DNA of 64,000 nt, taken from Beijerinckiaceae bacterium (GTDB taxonomy: Bacteria > Pseudomonadota > Alphaproteobacteria > Rhizobiales > Beijerinckiaceae). The stretch is taken from the NCBI GenBank assembly GCA_021324915.1, contig JAJPIC010000016.1, forward strand, positions 1 through 64,000. Direction: 5' to 3'. The notes under the pieces were generated by a model. It had not been told where the DNA came from and did not search any database. It worked only from the letters and a program-made list of their open reading frames with translations. Below are positions 19,532-26,725 of this stretch, piece after piece. A program made the translations under genes and the position numbers. Positions within the stretch are counted from its first letter, which is position 1, and each line of letters opens with the position of its first letter.

Positions 19532-21337
19532 TTGAATGTCATTGAGCTTGATGCAAGAAGGGCCGAAACCGCCCTCCAAACAAAGCCCTCCAAACAAAGC
19601 CCCATGTCGTCGAGATTTGTCGCCTTTGCCTCGATCGGCCGCAAGACGCTGCCCAATCAATACGATCTGATTGCGGCGGCGCTGATTTTCGCCGGTCTCA
19701 TCGCCCTCATCCACGGGACACGCGGCATGGTGCTGCCGCTCGAGGCGCCGCAATCGACCATCTCGCTCGATTACGCCAATCTGCCCTATTACGCGCTGCG
19801 CACGGCGCTGAGAATGTTCGCCGCGATCGGCGCCTCGCTCATCTTCACTTTCCTCTACGCGACCTGGGCCGCCAAGAGCCGGCACGCCGAGCGCTTTCTC
19901 ATTCCGATTCTGGACATCCTGCAATCGGTACCGATCCTCGGCTTTCTCTCCTTTACCGTCACTTTCTTTCTCGGCCTTTTCCCCGGCTCGACCTTGGGAG
20001 CCGAATGCGCGGCGATCTTCGCCATCTTCACGAGCCAGGCCTGGAACATGGCCTTTTCCTTCTATCAATCGCTGCGCAACGTCCCGGAGGAGCTGGAGGA
20101 AGTCGCGAGCAGCCTCATGCTCTCGCCCTGGCAGCGCTTCTGGCAGCTCGAGACGCCTTATGCCATGCCGGGTCTCATCTGGAACACGATGATGTCGATG
20201 TCCGGCGGCTGGTTCTTCGTGGTTGCATCCGAGGCGATTTCGGTCGGCAATACGACGGTGAGCCTGCCCGGCATCGGCTCCTATCTCGCGCTTGCCATCG
20301 ATCATAAGCGCATCGACGCGGTCGTCGCGGCGATCTTGACCATGCTGCTCGTCATCATCATCTACGATCAGCTCCTGTTCCGGCCGCTCGTCACTTTCGG
20401 CGGCCGTTTTCGTGTGGAACTCTCGGGCGGCGAGCAGGAGGAAAGATCCTGGGTCGTGCTGCTTTTCCGCCGCACCCGGTGGCTGCGGGCGATCGCCGCT
20501 GGGCCGGCACAGCTCTTTCAGCGCGTTGCGCTCTGGCGGCTCGAATTGCCGGTGCGCACCAATCTCAGCCCGTCCGGACATCGCATGAAAGAGCGAATTC
20601 TCGACGTGCTGTCGATCGGCGGGGGCATAATCGCAGGTCTATGGGCGCTGTGGCTCGTCTACCGTTACGTGAGCGCGCATTTGACGCTCGCCGAGTTGGG
20701 GGTGGCCGTCTGGCTCACCTTCCTGACGATGCTGCGCGTCATTGCGCTGATCGCGCTCGCCACGCTCGTCTGGGTGCCGATCGGGGTATTGATCGGCCTC
20801 AATCCGCGGCTTGCCGAGAAGATCCAGCCGCTCGCCCAATTCCTCGCGGCCTTCCCGGCGAATGTGCTCTTTCCGATCGCGGTCGTTGCGATCGTGCGCT
20901 TTTCGCTCAATCCCGATATCTGGCTGAGCTTTCTCATCATCTTCGGGACGCAATGGTATATTTTGTTCAACGTGGTCGGCGGCGCCACGGCCTTTCCGCA
21001 TGATCTGCGCGAAGCCGCGTCGAGCTTTAAGGTACGGGGGCTCGACTGGTGGGTGATGGTCATGCTGCCGGGGATCTTTCCCTATTACGTGACCGGCGCC
21101 TTGACGGCCTCCGGCGGATCATGGAACGCCTCGATCGTTGCCGAATACGTCAAATGGGGCAACGATACGGTGCAGGCGCACGGGATCGGCGCCTATATAG
21201 CTGCGGCGACCGCGGCCGGTGATTATCCCAAGATCGTCTTGGGGGTCGCCGTCATGTCGGTCTTCGTGATCTTCTTCAACCGGATCCTTTGGCGGCCGCT
21301 GTCGCGTATCGCCGAACGACGCACGCGATTGAGTTAA
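19532..21337 (+). CDS. ABC transporter permease, two fused permease domains
   Basis: 601 residues of the nitrate/sulfonate/bicarbonate (SsuC/NrtB-like) group. Two permease units are in tandem: the first (about 45-290) carries the EAA-type cytoplasmic loop in RNVPEELEEVASSL, the second (about 350-590) in FPHDLREAASSFKVRG, so one chain may form the whole channel. Helices flank both loops. The start is ATG 19532; ATG 19604 is possible since the first 24 residues are hydrophilic and no strong ribosome site marks either. The ATPase gene follows 9 bp later. No periplasmic binding-protein gene is next to it; the substrate is unknown. Confidence 0.88.
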   Translation: MNVIELDARRAETALQTKPSKQSPMSSRFVAFASIGRKTLPNQYDLIAAALIFAGLIALIHGTRGMVLPLEAPQSTISLDYANLPYYALRTALRMFAAIGASLIFTFLYATWAAKSRHAERFLIPILDILQSVPILGFLSFTVTFFLGLFPGSTLGAECAAIFAIFTSQAWNMAFSFYQSLRNVPEELEEVASSLMLSPWQRFWQLETPYAMPGLIWNTMMSMSGGWFFVVASEAISVGNTTVSLPGIGSYLALAIDHKRIDAVVAAILTMLLVIIIYDQLLFRPLVTFGGRFRVELSGGEQEERSWVVLLFRRTRWLRAIAAGPAQLFQRVALWRLELPVRTNLSPSGHRMKERILDVLSIGGGIIAGLWALWLVYRYVSAHLTLAELGVAVWLTFLTMLRVIALIALATLVWVPIGVLIGLNPRLAEKIQPLAQFLAAFPANVLFPIAVVAIVRFSLNPDIWLSFLIIFGTQWYILFNVVGGATAFPHDLREAASSFKVRGLDWWVMVMLPGIFPYYVTGALTASGGSWNASIVAEYVKWGNDTVQAHGIGAYIAAATAAGDYPKIVLGVAVMSVFVIFFNRILWRPLSRIAERRTRLS

Positions 21338-21346
21338 GGGAGCGCC

Positions 21347-22654
21347 ATGCTCGAGACCAGATTGAAACCGCTGCTCGAGGTCAAGGACGTCTGCCAGAGC
21401 TATATGACCGGCTCCGGCGAGACGGGCGCGCTCGTCCTCGACAATGTGTCCCTCAGCTTGAAGGAAGGCGAGATCGTCGGCCTGCTCGGCCGTTCCGGCT
21501 CCGGCAAGTCCTCGCTTCTGCGCATCATCTCGGGCCTTGCAACGCCCGTTTCAGGCACGGTCACGTTTCGCGGCGAACCGGTCCACGGTCCTTTCGACGG
21601 TGTGGCGATGGTCTTTCAGAGCGCCGCGCTCTTTCCCTGGCTCTCCGTGCTCGCCAATGTCGAACTCGGCCTGCGGGCGAAGAAGGTCCAGGAGCGGGAA
21701 GCGCGCGAGCGCGCATTGCGGGCGATCGACCTCATCGGCCTCGACGGATTCGAATCCGCTTTCCCGAAAGAATTGTCGGGCGGTATGCGCCAACGCGTCG
21801 GCTTTGCCCGCGCGCTCGTCGTCAATCCCAACATATTGCTGATGGACGAGCCCTTCTCCGCGCTCGACGTTCTGACTGCGGAGACGCTGCGTACCGACCT
21901 GCTCGACCTCTGGGTCGAAGGCCGCATGCCGATCAAGTCGATCCTGATGGTCACGCATAATATCGAGGAGGCGGTGCTGATGTGCAACCGCATTCTCCTG
22001 CTCTCCTCCAATCCGGGGCGGCTCGCTTCCGAGATCCAGGTCAATATTCCCCATCCGCGCAACCGGCTGGCGCCCGAATTCCGGCAATTGGTCGACAAGA
22101 TTTACGCGCTGATGACGAAACGGCCCGAGCCGGTCGCGCGCGAAGGGAGTTTCCCCGGCCTCGGCATCGGGATGGCGCTGCCGGAAGTCTCGACCAATAC
22201 GCTCGCCGGCCTTCTTGAGACCCTCGCCGGTCCGCAGTTCAAGGGGCGCGCCGACTTGCCCGCGCTTGCCGACGAATTGGGAATGGCGATCGACGACCTC
22301 TTCCCGATGACCGAGACCCTGCAGCTTCTGCGTTTCGCCGAGGTCGCAGAAGGCGACATCAAGCTCACCGCGGCGGGGCTGCGATTCGCGGAGGCGGAAG
22401 TCGATGCGCGCAAAAAGCTCTTCGGCGATCATCTTCTCGCCTATGTCCCGCTCGCGGCGCGCATCCGCTCGGTGCTCGACGAGCGCCCCTCTCATTCGGC
22501 CCGCAAGGCGCGTTTCCTCGAAGAGCTCGAGGATTACATGTCGGACGATTACGCCGAGGAGACGCTGAAAAGCGTGATTGACTGGGGCCGTTACGGCGAG
22601 CTTTTCGCTTATGACGAGACGAGCGAAACCTTCAGCCTGGAAAATCCGACATAG
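21347..22654 (+). CDS. ABC transporter ATP-binding protein with C-terminal AAA-associated domain
   Basis: 435 residues; powers the two-domain permease just upstream. The ATPase domain (about 1-260) has Walker A GLLGRSGSGKSS, Q-loop VFQSAALFPWLSV, signature ELSGGMRQRVGFARAL, Walker B ILLMDEPFSALD and switch His in MVTHNIEEA, the last typical of nitrate/sulfonate importers. Residues about 290-435 form the AAA_assoc_C winged-helix-like domain found in a subset of these ATPases (LADELGMAIDDLFPMTETLQLL), probably regulatory. The ATG at 21347 is preceded by GGGAG. Nine bases from the permease, so the two genes form one operon, probably including the following deacetylase. Confidence 0.9.
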   Translation: MLETRLKPLLEVKDVCQSYMTGSGETGALVLDNVSLSLKEGEIVGLLGRSGSGKSSLLRIISGLATPVSGTVTFRGEPVHGPFDGVAMVFQSAALFPWLSVLANVELGLRAKKVQEREARERALRAIDLIGLDGFESAFPKELSGGMRQRVGFARALVVNPNILLMDEPFSALDVLTAETLRTDLLDLWVEGRMPIKSILMVTHNIEEAVLMCNRILLLSSNPGRLASEIQVNIPHPRNRLAPEFRQLVDKIYALMTKRPEPVAREGSFPGLGIGMALPEVSTNTLAGLLETLAGPQFKGRADLPALADELGMAIDDLFPMTETLQLLRFAEVAEGDIKLTAAGLRFAEAEVDARKKLFGDHLLAYVPLAARIRSVLDERPSHSARKARFLEELEDYMSDDYAEETLKSVIDWGRYGELFAYDETSETFSLENPT

Positions 22655-22657
22655 GTG

Positions 22658-23590
22658 ATGCGGACCTCGTTGCGAGCGCGAGCGAAGCAATCCAGGATCG
22701 CGCATCGCTTTGGACTTGCTCTTTTTTGGACCTGCCTTGCTGCGGGAATGTTGCGGCCGGCCGCGGCGACAGAGCCGGCTTGCCCGGCCGACCGGCTCGG
22801 CACGGAGCGCGTGCTCGCACTCTCGACGAAAGGCGGTTTCGCGGTAGGGCTCAAATCCTACCCACGCAGCCTCGACCTCGCCGATCATGAAGTCGTGCTG
22901 ACCTTCGATGATGGACCCTGGCCGAAAACGACGCCCCTGGTGCTCGCCGCGCTCGCGCATGAATGCGTCAGGGCGACTTTCTTTCTGATCGGACGCAATG
23001 CCGAGGCCTATCCGAACCTCGTGCGCCGCGAACTCGCGCAGGGCGAAACGATCGGCCATCATACCTATTCGCATCCGATCCTGCGGCTCCTCTCCGAGAC
23101 GAAGGCGCAGGAGAATATCGAAAAGGGCTTCGTCGCCGACGACAAAGCGGCCTATGGCAGCGCGGGCGCGGCTCCGAAAGTGCCCTTTTTTCGGTTCCCC
23201 GGCTTTGCCGATACCCCCACACTCGTGCACTGGCTCGAGAGCCGCGATATCGGCATTTTCGGCGCTGACCTCTGGGCCGCGGACTGGCTTAATATGACGC
23301 CGGACGAAGAGCGCAAAGTGATCCTTGCGCGGCTCGACAAGGCGGGGCGCGGAATTCTTCTGCTGCATGACACGAAGGCATCCACCGCCGCGATGCTGCC
23401 GGCACTGCTGCGCGACCTCAAAGCGCGCGGCTATAAGATCGTCGATATCGTGCCGGGCGATGGCAGGCCCGCGTTCCGCAACGCGCCGCCGGGCTGGAAA
23501 TCGGAGATCGAAGCCATACTCGCCAAGCTTCTGGCGCCTCACGCGCATGGAAGAAAGCAGGGCGCACATCTGCCGGAATCGGCCGAGTAG
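22658..23590 (+). CDS. Secreted polysaccharide deacetylase (NodB/CE4 family)
   Basis: 310 residues, predicted periplasmic. A signal peptide runs to about AAATEPAC. The NodB fold shows motif 1 VVLTFDDGPWPKTTPLVL with the catalytic/metal aspartates, motif 2 GHHTYSHPIL with the metal histidines, motif 3 FFRFPGFADT (Arg in R-F/P-P), motif 4 around FGADLWAADW and motif 5 ILLLHDTK with the histidine. It should remove N- or O-acetyl groups from a cell-wall or capsular glycan. The ABC ATPase stop is directly followed by GTG then ATG (22655/22658), implying read-through translation. The first 15 codons contain a dispersed-repeat fragment, so the arginine-rich start is repeat-derived. Confidence 0.88.
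   Translation: MRTSLRARAKQSRIAHRFGLALFWTCLAAGMLRPAAATEPACPADRLGTERVLALSTKGGFAVGLKSYPRSLDLADHEVVLTFDDGPWPKTTPLVLAALAHECVRATFFLIGRNAEAYPNLVRRELAQGETIGHHTYSHPILRLLSETKAQENIEKGFVADDKAAYGSAGAAPKVPFFRFPGFADTPTLVHWLESRDIGIFGADLWAADWLNMTPDEERKVILARLDKAGRGILLLHDTKASTAAMLPALLRDLKARGYKIVDIVPGDGRPAFRNAPPGWKSEIEAILAKLLAPHAHGRKQGAHLPESAE
22667..22696. repeat. Half copy of the CATTGCGAG/CAATCCAG dispersed repeat inside a gene
   Basis: TTGCGAGCGCGAGCGAAGCA followed by ATCCAGG matches one arm of the palindromic repeats at 24974-25052 and 26154-26246. It lies in the signal-peptide codons of the deacetylase gene. Confidence 0.65.
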
Positions 23591-23646
23591 AGGGATAGGA
23601 TGAGTGCCAGGGCATGCGCCCGAATCATCAGCCCCTTACCCAATCC

Positions 23647-24093
23647 TCACCCGATCTTGCTTCGCCCATGGGGCGAGGGATTCCAATTTTTCGGCGCCAT
23701 TTCGAACCCGCCGAACTCGAAGCCCGGCGCGACGGTACAGCCGACCAAGGTCCAGTCGCCGAGCGATTCGGCGCTTTGCCAATGGCCGGCGGGAACGACC
23801 GCTTGCGGCGTCTCGCCGGCAAGAAGGTCATTGCCCAGCCGATGAATGGAGACGCCGTCGGGGCTCGCAATCGAGAGGAGCAGCGGCGCGCCGGCGTACC
23901 AGTGCCAGATCTCGGCCGCGTCCACCCTATGCCAATGAGAGCGCTCGCCTTTCGCCAGCAGGTAATAGATGGCGGTGGAGGCCGCGCGGCCGCCGGTTGT
24001 TCGCTGATCTCGGAAGGTTTCGCGGAAATGACCGCCTTCTGGGTGCGGGCGCAGGGACAGAGCTTCGATGATTTCCCGGGCCGTTCTGTTCAT
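23647..24093 (-). CDS. Cupin_5 (DUF985) family protein
   Basis: 148 residues, cytosolic, of unknown function. The double-stranded beta-helix fold shows LRPHPEGGHFRETFR, then YYLLAKGERSHWHRVDAAEIWHWYAG with the two H-x-H/E metal-site clusters, VVPAGHWQSAE, and VGCTVAPGFEFGGFEM near the end, which are constant features of this family. The last residues (NPSPHGRSKIG) look like read-through into a GC-rich repeat-like sequence near the stop. The start at 24093 fits the family; AGAG lies six bases upstream. Ends 57 bp from the convergent deacetylase and starts 37 bp downstream of the tRNA-Leu gene on the same strand. Confidence 0.85.
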   Translation of the reverse strand: MNRTAREIIEALSLRPHPEGGHFRETFRDQRTTGGRAASTAIYYLLAKGERSHWHRVDAAEIWHWYAGAPLLLSIASPDGVSIHRLGNDLLAGETPQAVVPAGHWQSAESLGDWTLVGCTVAPGFEFGGFEMAPKNWNPSPHGRSKIG

Positions 24094-24130
24094 CGCGAAC
24101 TCTAAGGCCCTAAAATATTGAATTCGGATA

Positions 24131-24215
24131 TGGTGCGGCCAAGAGGACTCGAACCTCCACTGGTCTCCCAACTAGCACCTCAAGCTAGCGCGTCTACCAA
24201 TTCCGCCATGGCCGC
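24131..24215 (-). tRNA. tRNA-Leu (anticodon GAG)
   Basis: 85 nt. The 7-bp acceptor stem GCGGCCA/TGGCCGC closes perfectly; the D arm has GGCGGAATTGGTAGACGC. The anticodon stem CTAGC/GCTAG encloses loop TTGAGGT, giving anticodon GAG. A long variable arm (TGGGAGACCA) marks a class II tRNA. The T arm contains GGTTCGAGTCC, and the discriminator A plus CCA are encoded. It reads CUC and CUU leucine codons. Confidence 0.97.
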
Positions 24216-24226
24216 GAAGGCCGTGT

Positions 24227-24255
24227 CGTCTAACAAAAAGGCCCTCCCCTGACAA
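24227..24255 (-). promoter_or_regulatory. Probable tRNA-Leu promoter
   Basis: Read on the minus strand: TTGTCA (24255-24250) as -35, 17-base spacer, TAGACG (24232-24227) as a weak -10. Transcription would begin about five bases before the tRNA 5' end at 24215. Confidence 0.4.
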
Positions 24256-24278
24256 GGCTCGCGACAGCACCCTGCCCC

Positions 24279-24968
24279 ATGTTGCCGGCCCCCGGTGCGA
24301 TGCCGGTCGATTGGCGCATCGTCCCCGGGCTCATGCCCTATGAAAAAGCCGTCGCGCTCATGGAGGCGCAGGCGGCGGCGATTGCCACGGGACAAGCGGG
24401 CGAGAAGGTTCTGCTCGTCGAACATCCCCCGCTCTTTACCGCCGGCACCTCGGCGATAGGGCGACCGCCGGGGGAGCTGCGCTTCCCGCTCTATCAGACA
24501 GGACGCGGCGGCCAGCTCACCTATCACGGTCCTGGCCAGCGCGTCTGCTACGTCATGCTCGATCTCACGCGCCGCAGGCCCGATCTGCGCGGCTTCGTGG
24601 CGGCGCTCGAATCCTGGATGATCGCAACGCTGGGTGCGTTCGGGATCGACGGCGAGCGGCGGGAGGACCGTGTCGGAATTTGGGTCCACCGTCCCGATAA
24701 GCCACGCGGACCGAAGGGAGAGCCGGGCGAAGACAAGATTGCCGCAATCGGGATTCGTGTGCGCCGCTGGGTCTCGTTCCATGGCGCCGCGCTCAACATC
24801 GCGCCGGATCTTTCCCATTACGCCGGGATTGCGCCCTGTGGGATCACAGAGTCGCATCTCGGCGTAACAAGCCTCGGGGATCTCGGCTGCCAGGCATCGA
24901 TGGAACAGGTCGACCGCGTGCTCCGGCGCGAATTCGAGCTGATTTTCGGGGCGACGGAGGATGCGTGA
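24279..24968 (+). CDS. lipB: Octanoyltransferase LipB
   Basis: Transfers octanoyl from acyl carrier protein to lipoyl domains, the first step of lipoate assembly, in the cytosol. 229 residues. Family markers are [12 protein letters not shown], the glycine-rich [23 protein letters not shown], the catalytic lysine in [22 protein letters not shown] and the catalytic cysteine in [17 protein letters not shown]. The C-terminal helix [14 protein letters not shown] is normal. The start may be 24279 or the in-frame ATG at 24300 (MPVDWRIV), which fits homologues equally. lipA is not in the window. The gene is divergent from tRNA-Leu and followed by a palindromic repeat. Confidence 0.95.
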   Translation: MLPAPGAMPVDWRIVPGLMPYEKAVALMEAQAAAIATGQAGEKVLLVEHPPLFTAGTSAIGRPPGELRFPLYQTGRGGQLTYHGPGQRVCYVMLDLTRRRPDLRGFVAALESWMIATLGAFGIDGERREDRVGIWVHRPDKPRGPKGEPGEDKIAAIGIRVRRWVSFHGAALNIAPDLSHYAGIAPCGITESHLGVTSLGDLGCQASMEQVDRVLRREFELIFGATEDA

Positions 24969-24973
24969 CCTGC

Positions 24974-25052
24974 CGTCATTGCGAGGGGCGTCGGCGAGGA
25001 GGCAATCCAGAGGCCGCCTGTGTGTTCCTGGATTGCTTCGCTCGCAATGACG
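24974..25052. repeat. Palindromic dispersed repeat (CGTCATTGCGAG type)
   Basis: Outer arms CGTCATTGCGAG (24974-24985) and CTCGCAATGACG (25041-25052) are perfect inverted copies; inner arms CAATCCAG (25003-25010) and CTGGATTG (25028-25035) also pair. It lies between lipB and azoR stops, where it could fold as a bidirectional hairpin. Related copies: 26154-26246 and, half, 22667-22696. Confidence 0.85.
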
Positions 25053-25065
25053 TTTCGCTTAGAAC

Positions 25066-25677
25066 CTATGCCGCGCGCAATTGCGACACCGCATTGAGCG
25101 CCGTCTCGATTGCGGATTTGCGCTGCTCGGGACCGGCCTGGAGTCCTTCCGCGACGACGATGTCCGGCTTGACGCCGATGAATCCGAAGGCGGACTTGAG
25201 GTAGGTCTCGAGATGTTCGAACGCGGCCATCGGCGTCTCGGCGCCATAAAATCCGCCGCGCGAAATGGCGATGATCACCCGCTTCTCGGAAGCGAGCCCG
25301 ACAACGCCGGTCTCGCCATAGGCGAAGGTCTTGCCGGGCACGATGATGCGGTCGATCCAGGCCTTCAATTGGCTCGGAATGGTGAAATTATACATGGGCG
25401 CGCCGATCACCACGATGTCGGCAGCGAGAAACTCGTCGAGCACTTTATCGCTCAGCGCCGCTTCGCTCTTGTCGGAAGAGGCGGCGAGCGCCGACAGAGG
25501 ATGCGCATTCGGCAAGTGGGCCAGCGTGACATGCGCCAGGGGCGAGGTCGAAAGGTCGCGATAGAGGACGTCGAGCCCGGGATAGGTGCGCCGTAACTGA
25601 TCCACAATGGCGGCCGTGACCTGGCGGCTGACGGAATTCGGCCCGAGAATGCTTGAGTCGATATAGAGCAGTTTCAT
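25066..25677 (-). CDS. azoR: FMN-dependent NADH:quinone/azo oxidoreductase
   Basis: Flavodoxin-like dimeric enzyme reducing quinones and azo compounds with NADH; 203 residues. The opening [20 protein letters not shown] holds the phosphate-binding S-S-x-x-S-x-S-R motif for [23 protein letters not shown] binds the isoalloxazine ring, VPGKTFAYG and ISRGGFYG complete the site, and [13 protein letters not shown] is the late strand. The start at 25677 is backed by GAGG six bases upstream. It is divergent from an HxlR-family regulator across 108 bp carrying an inverted repeat, so it is probably controlled by that regulator in response to quinone or electrophile stress, as in the YodB/HypR type. Confidence 0.92.
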   Translation of the reverse strand: MKLLYIDSSILGPNSVSRQVTAAIVDQLRRTYPGLDVLYRDLSTSPLAHVTLAHLPNAHPLSALAASSDKSEAALSDKVLDEFLAADIVVIGAPMYNFTIPSQLKAWIDRIIVPGKTFAYGETGVVGLASEKRVIIAISRGGFYGAETPMAAFEHLETYLKSAFGFIGVKPDIVVAEGLQAGPEQRKSAIETALNAVSQLRAA

Positions 25678-25698
25678 TGCGTGCCTCAGTATGTATTT

Positions 25699-25721
25699 GT
25701 AACCTGGACTAATTAGGTTAC
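25699..25721. promoter_or_regulatory. Candidate HxlR operator in azoR/hxlR intergenic region
   Basis: GTAACCT (25699-25705) and AGGTTAC (25715-25721) form a perfect 7-bp inverted repeat with a 9-bp AT-rich spacer, about 22 bp upstream of azoR. A dimeric winged-helix regulator such as the adjacent HxlR protein would fit. The sequence shows the symmetry; the assignment is inference. Confidence 0.55.
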
Positions 25722-25785
25722 CTCTGATAGGCCGCGCAAGAAGGCACATTCCGCTTACCAAGGCACAGCTAAGTTACTGTTCAAA

Positions 25786-26151
25786 ATGGCTGAAATCGAT
25801 CATCAGCAATGTCACAGGATCAACCAGATCCTGGCGCGCGTCGGCGACAAATGGAGCGTGCTGGTGATCATGGAGCTCGAGCACGGGCCGAGACGCTTCA
25901 ACGAATTGAAGCGCGCGATCGGCGGGATTTCGCAGCGAATGCTGACGTTGACCTTGCGCGGATTGGAACGCGACGGCCTGGTCAAGCGGACGATCTTTCC
26001 GACAATCCCGCCGCGCGTCGACTATGAATTGACCAAGCTCGGGCGTTCTCTGCGCGAACCCGTCGTCGCGCTCGGCACTTGGGCGCAGACACACCTCGAC
26101 GAAATCGATGCCGCTCGCGCCGATTTCGACCGCCGCGAGGAAGAGGCCTAG
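25786..26151 (+). CDS. HxlR family transcriptional regulator
   Basis: 121 residues, a winged-helix dimer. CHRINQILARVGDKWSVLVIMELEHGPRRFNELKRAI is the family core (helix 1 through helix 3), ISQRMLTLTLRGLERDGLVKRT the recognition helix and start of the wing, and PPRVDYELTKLGRSL the wing and last helix. Cys9 sits at the position of the redox cysteine of YodB/HypR-type quinone sensors, suggesting thiol-based sensing. Divergent from azoR with a 7-bp inverted repeat between; it probably represses azoR and itself. Confidence 0.9.
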   Translation: MAEIDHQQCHRINQILARVGDKWSVLVIMELEHGPRRFNELKRAIGGISQRMLTLTLRGLERDGLVKRTIFPTIPPRVDYELTKLGRSLREPVVALGTWAQTHLDEIDAARADFDRREEEA

Positions 26152-26153
26152 CT

Positions 26154-26246
26154 CGTCATTGCGAGGACCGCGAGCCGAATGCGATGGGGCCAAGCAGTCC
26201 GCAAGATTCAGTCGGACTGGATTGCTTCCGTTCGCTCGCAATGACG
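26154..26246. repeat. Palindromic dispersed repeat, second full copy
   Basis: CGTCATTGCGAG (26154-26165) and CTCGCAATGACG (26235-26246) are the same outer arms as at 24974-25052, with a longer and partly different interior that still contains GGACTGGATTGCTT. It lies between the convergent hxlR and acylphosphatase genes. Confidence 0.85.
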
Positions 26247-26250
26247 GCGC

Positions 26251-26553
26251 TCATACTGTCGCAAGCTGATGAAAGCCGTCTCCCAATCCCGCCATCGTTT
26301 TCTCGTCGGCCTCGAAGACTTCGAACCGCTCGACGCGGGCGTAAGACGGCCCCTTGCGGCATAGATCGCAGAGCGCGGCGACATCATCGGCCGACCCGGC
26401 GAAAACCGCCTCGACGTCGCCATTGCGGCGATTGCGCACCCAGCCTCTAAGGCCGGCGCGTGTCTCTGCATGTTGTAGGACGAAGGCGCGAAAGCCGACG
26501 CCTTGCACGCGCCCTCCGATCTCGACGCGTACGATTTTCTCGGCTCGATGCAT
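26251..26553 (-). CDS. acyP: Acylphosphatase
   Basis: 100 residues. Hydrolyses acyl phosphates such as carbamoyl phosphate or 1,3-bisphosphoglycerate. The signature VRVEIGGRVQGVGFRAFVLQHAE contains the catalytic arginine in GVGFR, and LRGWVRNRRNGDVEAVFAG holds the catalytic asparagine. The ferredoxin-like fold ends with YARVERFEVFEADE. The start at 26553 gives the normal length; the longer open frame upstream runs through repeat DNA (26585-26697) and is not coding. Stands alone between a dispersed repeat and the exoR downstream hairpins. Confidence 0.92.
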   Translation of the reverse strand: MHRAEKIVRVEIGGRVQGVGFRAFVLQHAETRAGLRGWVRNRRNGDVEAVFAGSADDVAALCDLCRKGPSYARVERFEVFEADEKTMAGLGDGFHQLATV

Positions 26554-26584
26554 GGAAATCAACCGGGCAGTGCTGCGACGGTTC

Positions 26585-26638
26585 CTGGATTCAGCAGCCT
26601 CTTTGCCGGCCGGAGCGTAGCAAAGAGCCGGAATCCAG
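26585..26638. repeat. Long imperfect hairpin repeat
   Basis: Nested arms: CTGGATTC (26585-26592) with GAATCCAG (26631-26638), and CTCTTTGC (26599-26606) with GCAAAGAG (26620-26627). A repeat element or processed 3' structure downstream of exoR; not coding. Confidence 0.75.
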
Positions 26639-26654
26639 AAGCAAAGCGGCGGTC

Positions 26655-26697
26655 CCACCCCAGATCTTCGCCCGCTTTGCGGGCTTGTTCGGGGTGG
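26655..26697 (-). terminator. Strong hairpin downstream of exoR
   Basis: CCACCCC (26655-26661) pairs with GGGGTGG (26691-26697), and inside it CCCGC-TTT-GCGGG (26671-26683) forms a tight stem. It starts 29 bases after the exoR stop. No T run follows on the minus strand, so it is either a Rho-assisted end, an mRNA-stabilising stem or a dispersed repeat. Confidence 0.4.
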
Positions 26698-26725
26698 AGA
26701 ACTATCGGCCTTCAAGTCCGGAAGC

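Noticed and set aside
21551-23569. A 672-codon minus-strand open frame
   Set aside because: Antisense to the ABC ATPase and deacetylase, whose motifs are unmistakable; product is Arg/Glu-rich noise.
26554-26715. N-terminal extension of acylphosphatase by 54 residues
   Set aside because: It would be encoded by the hairpin repeats at 26585-26697, and the enzyme has its normal length from 26553.
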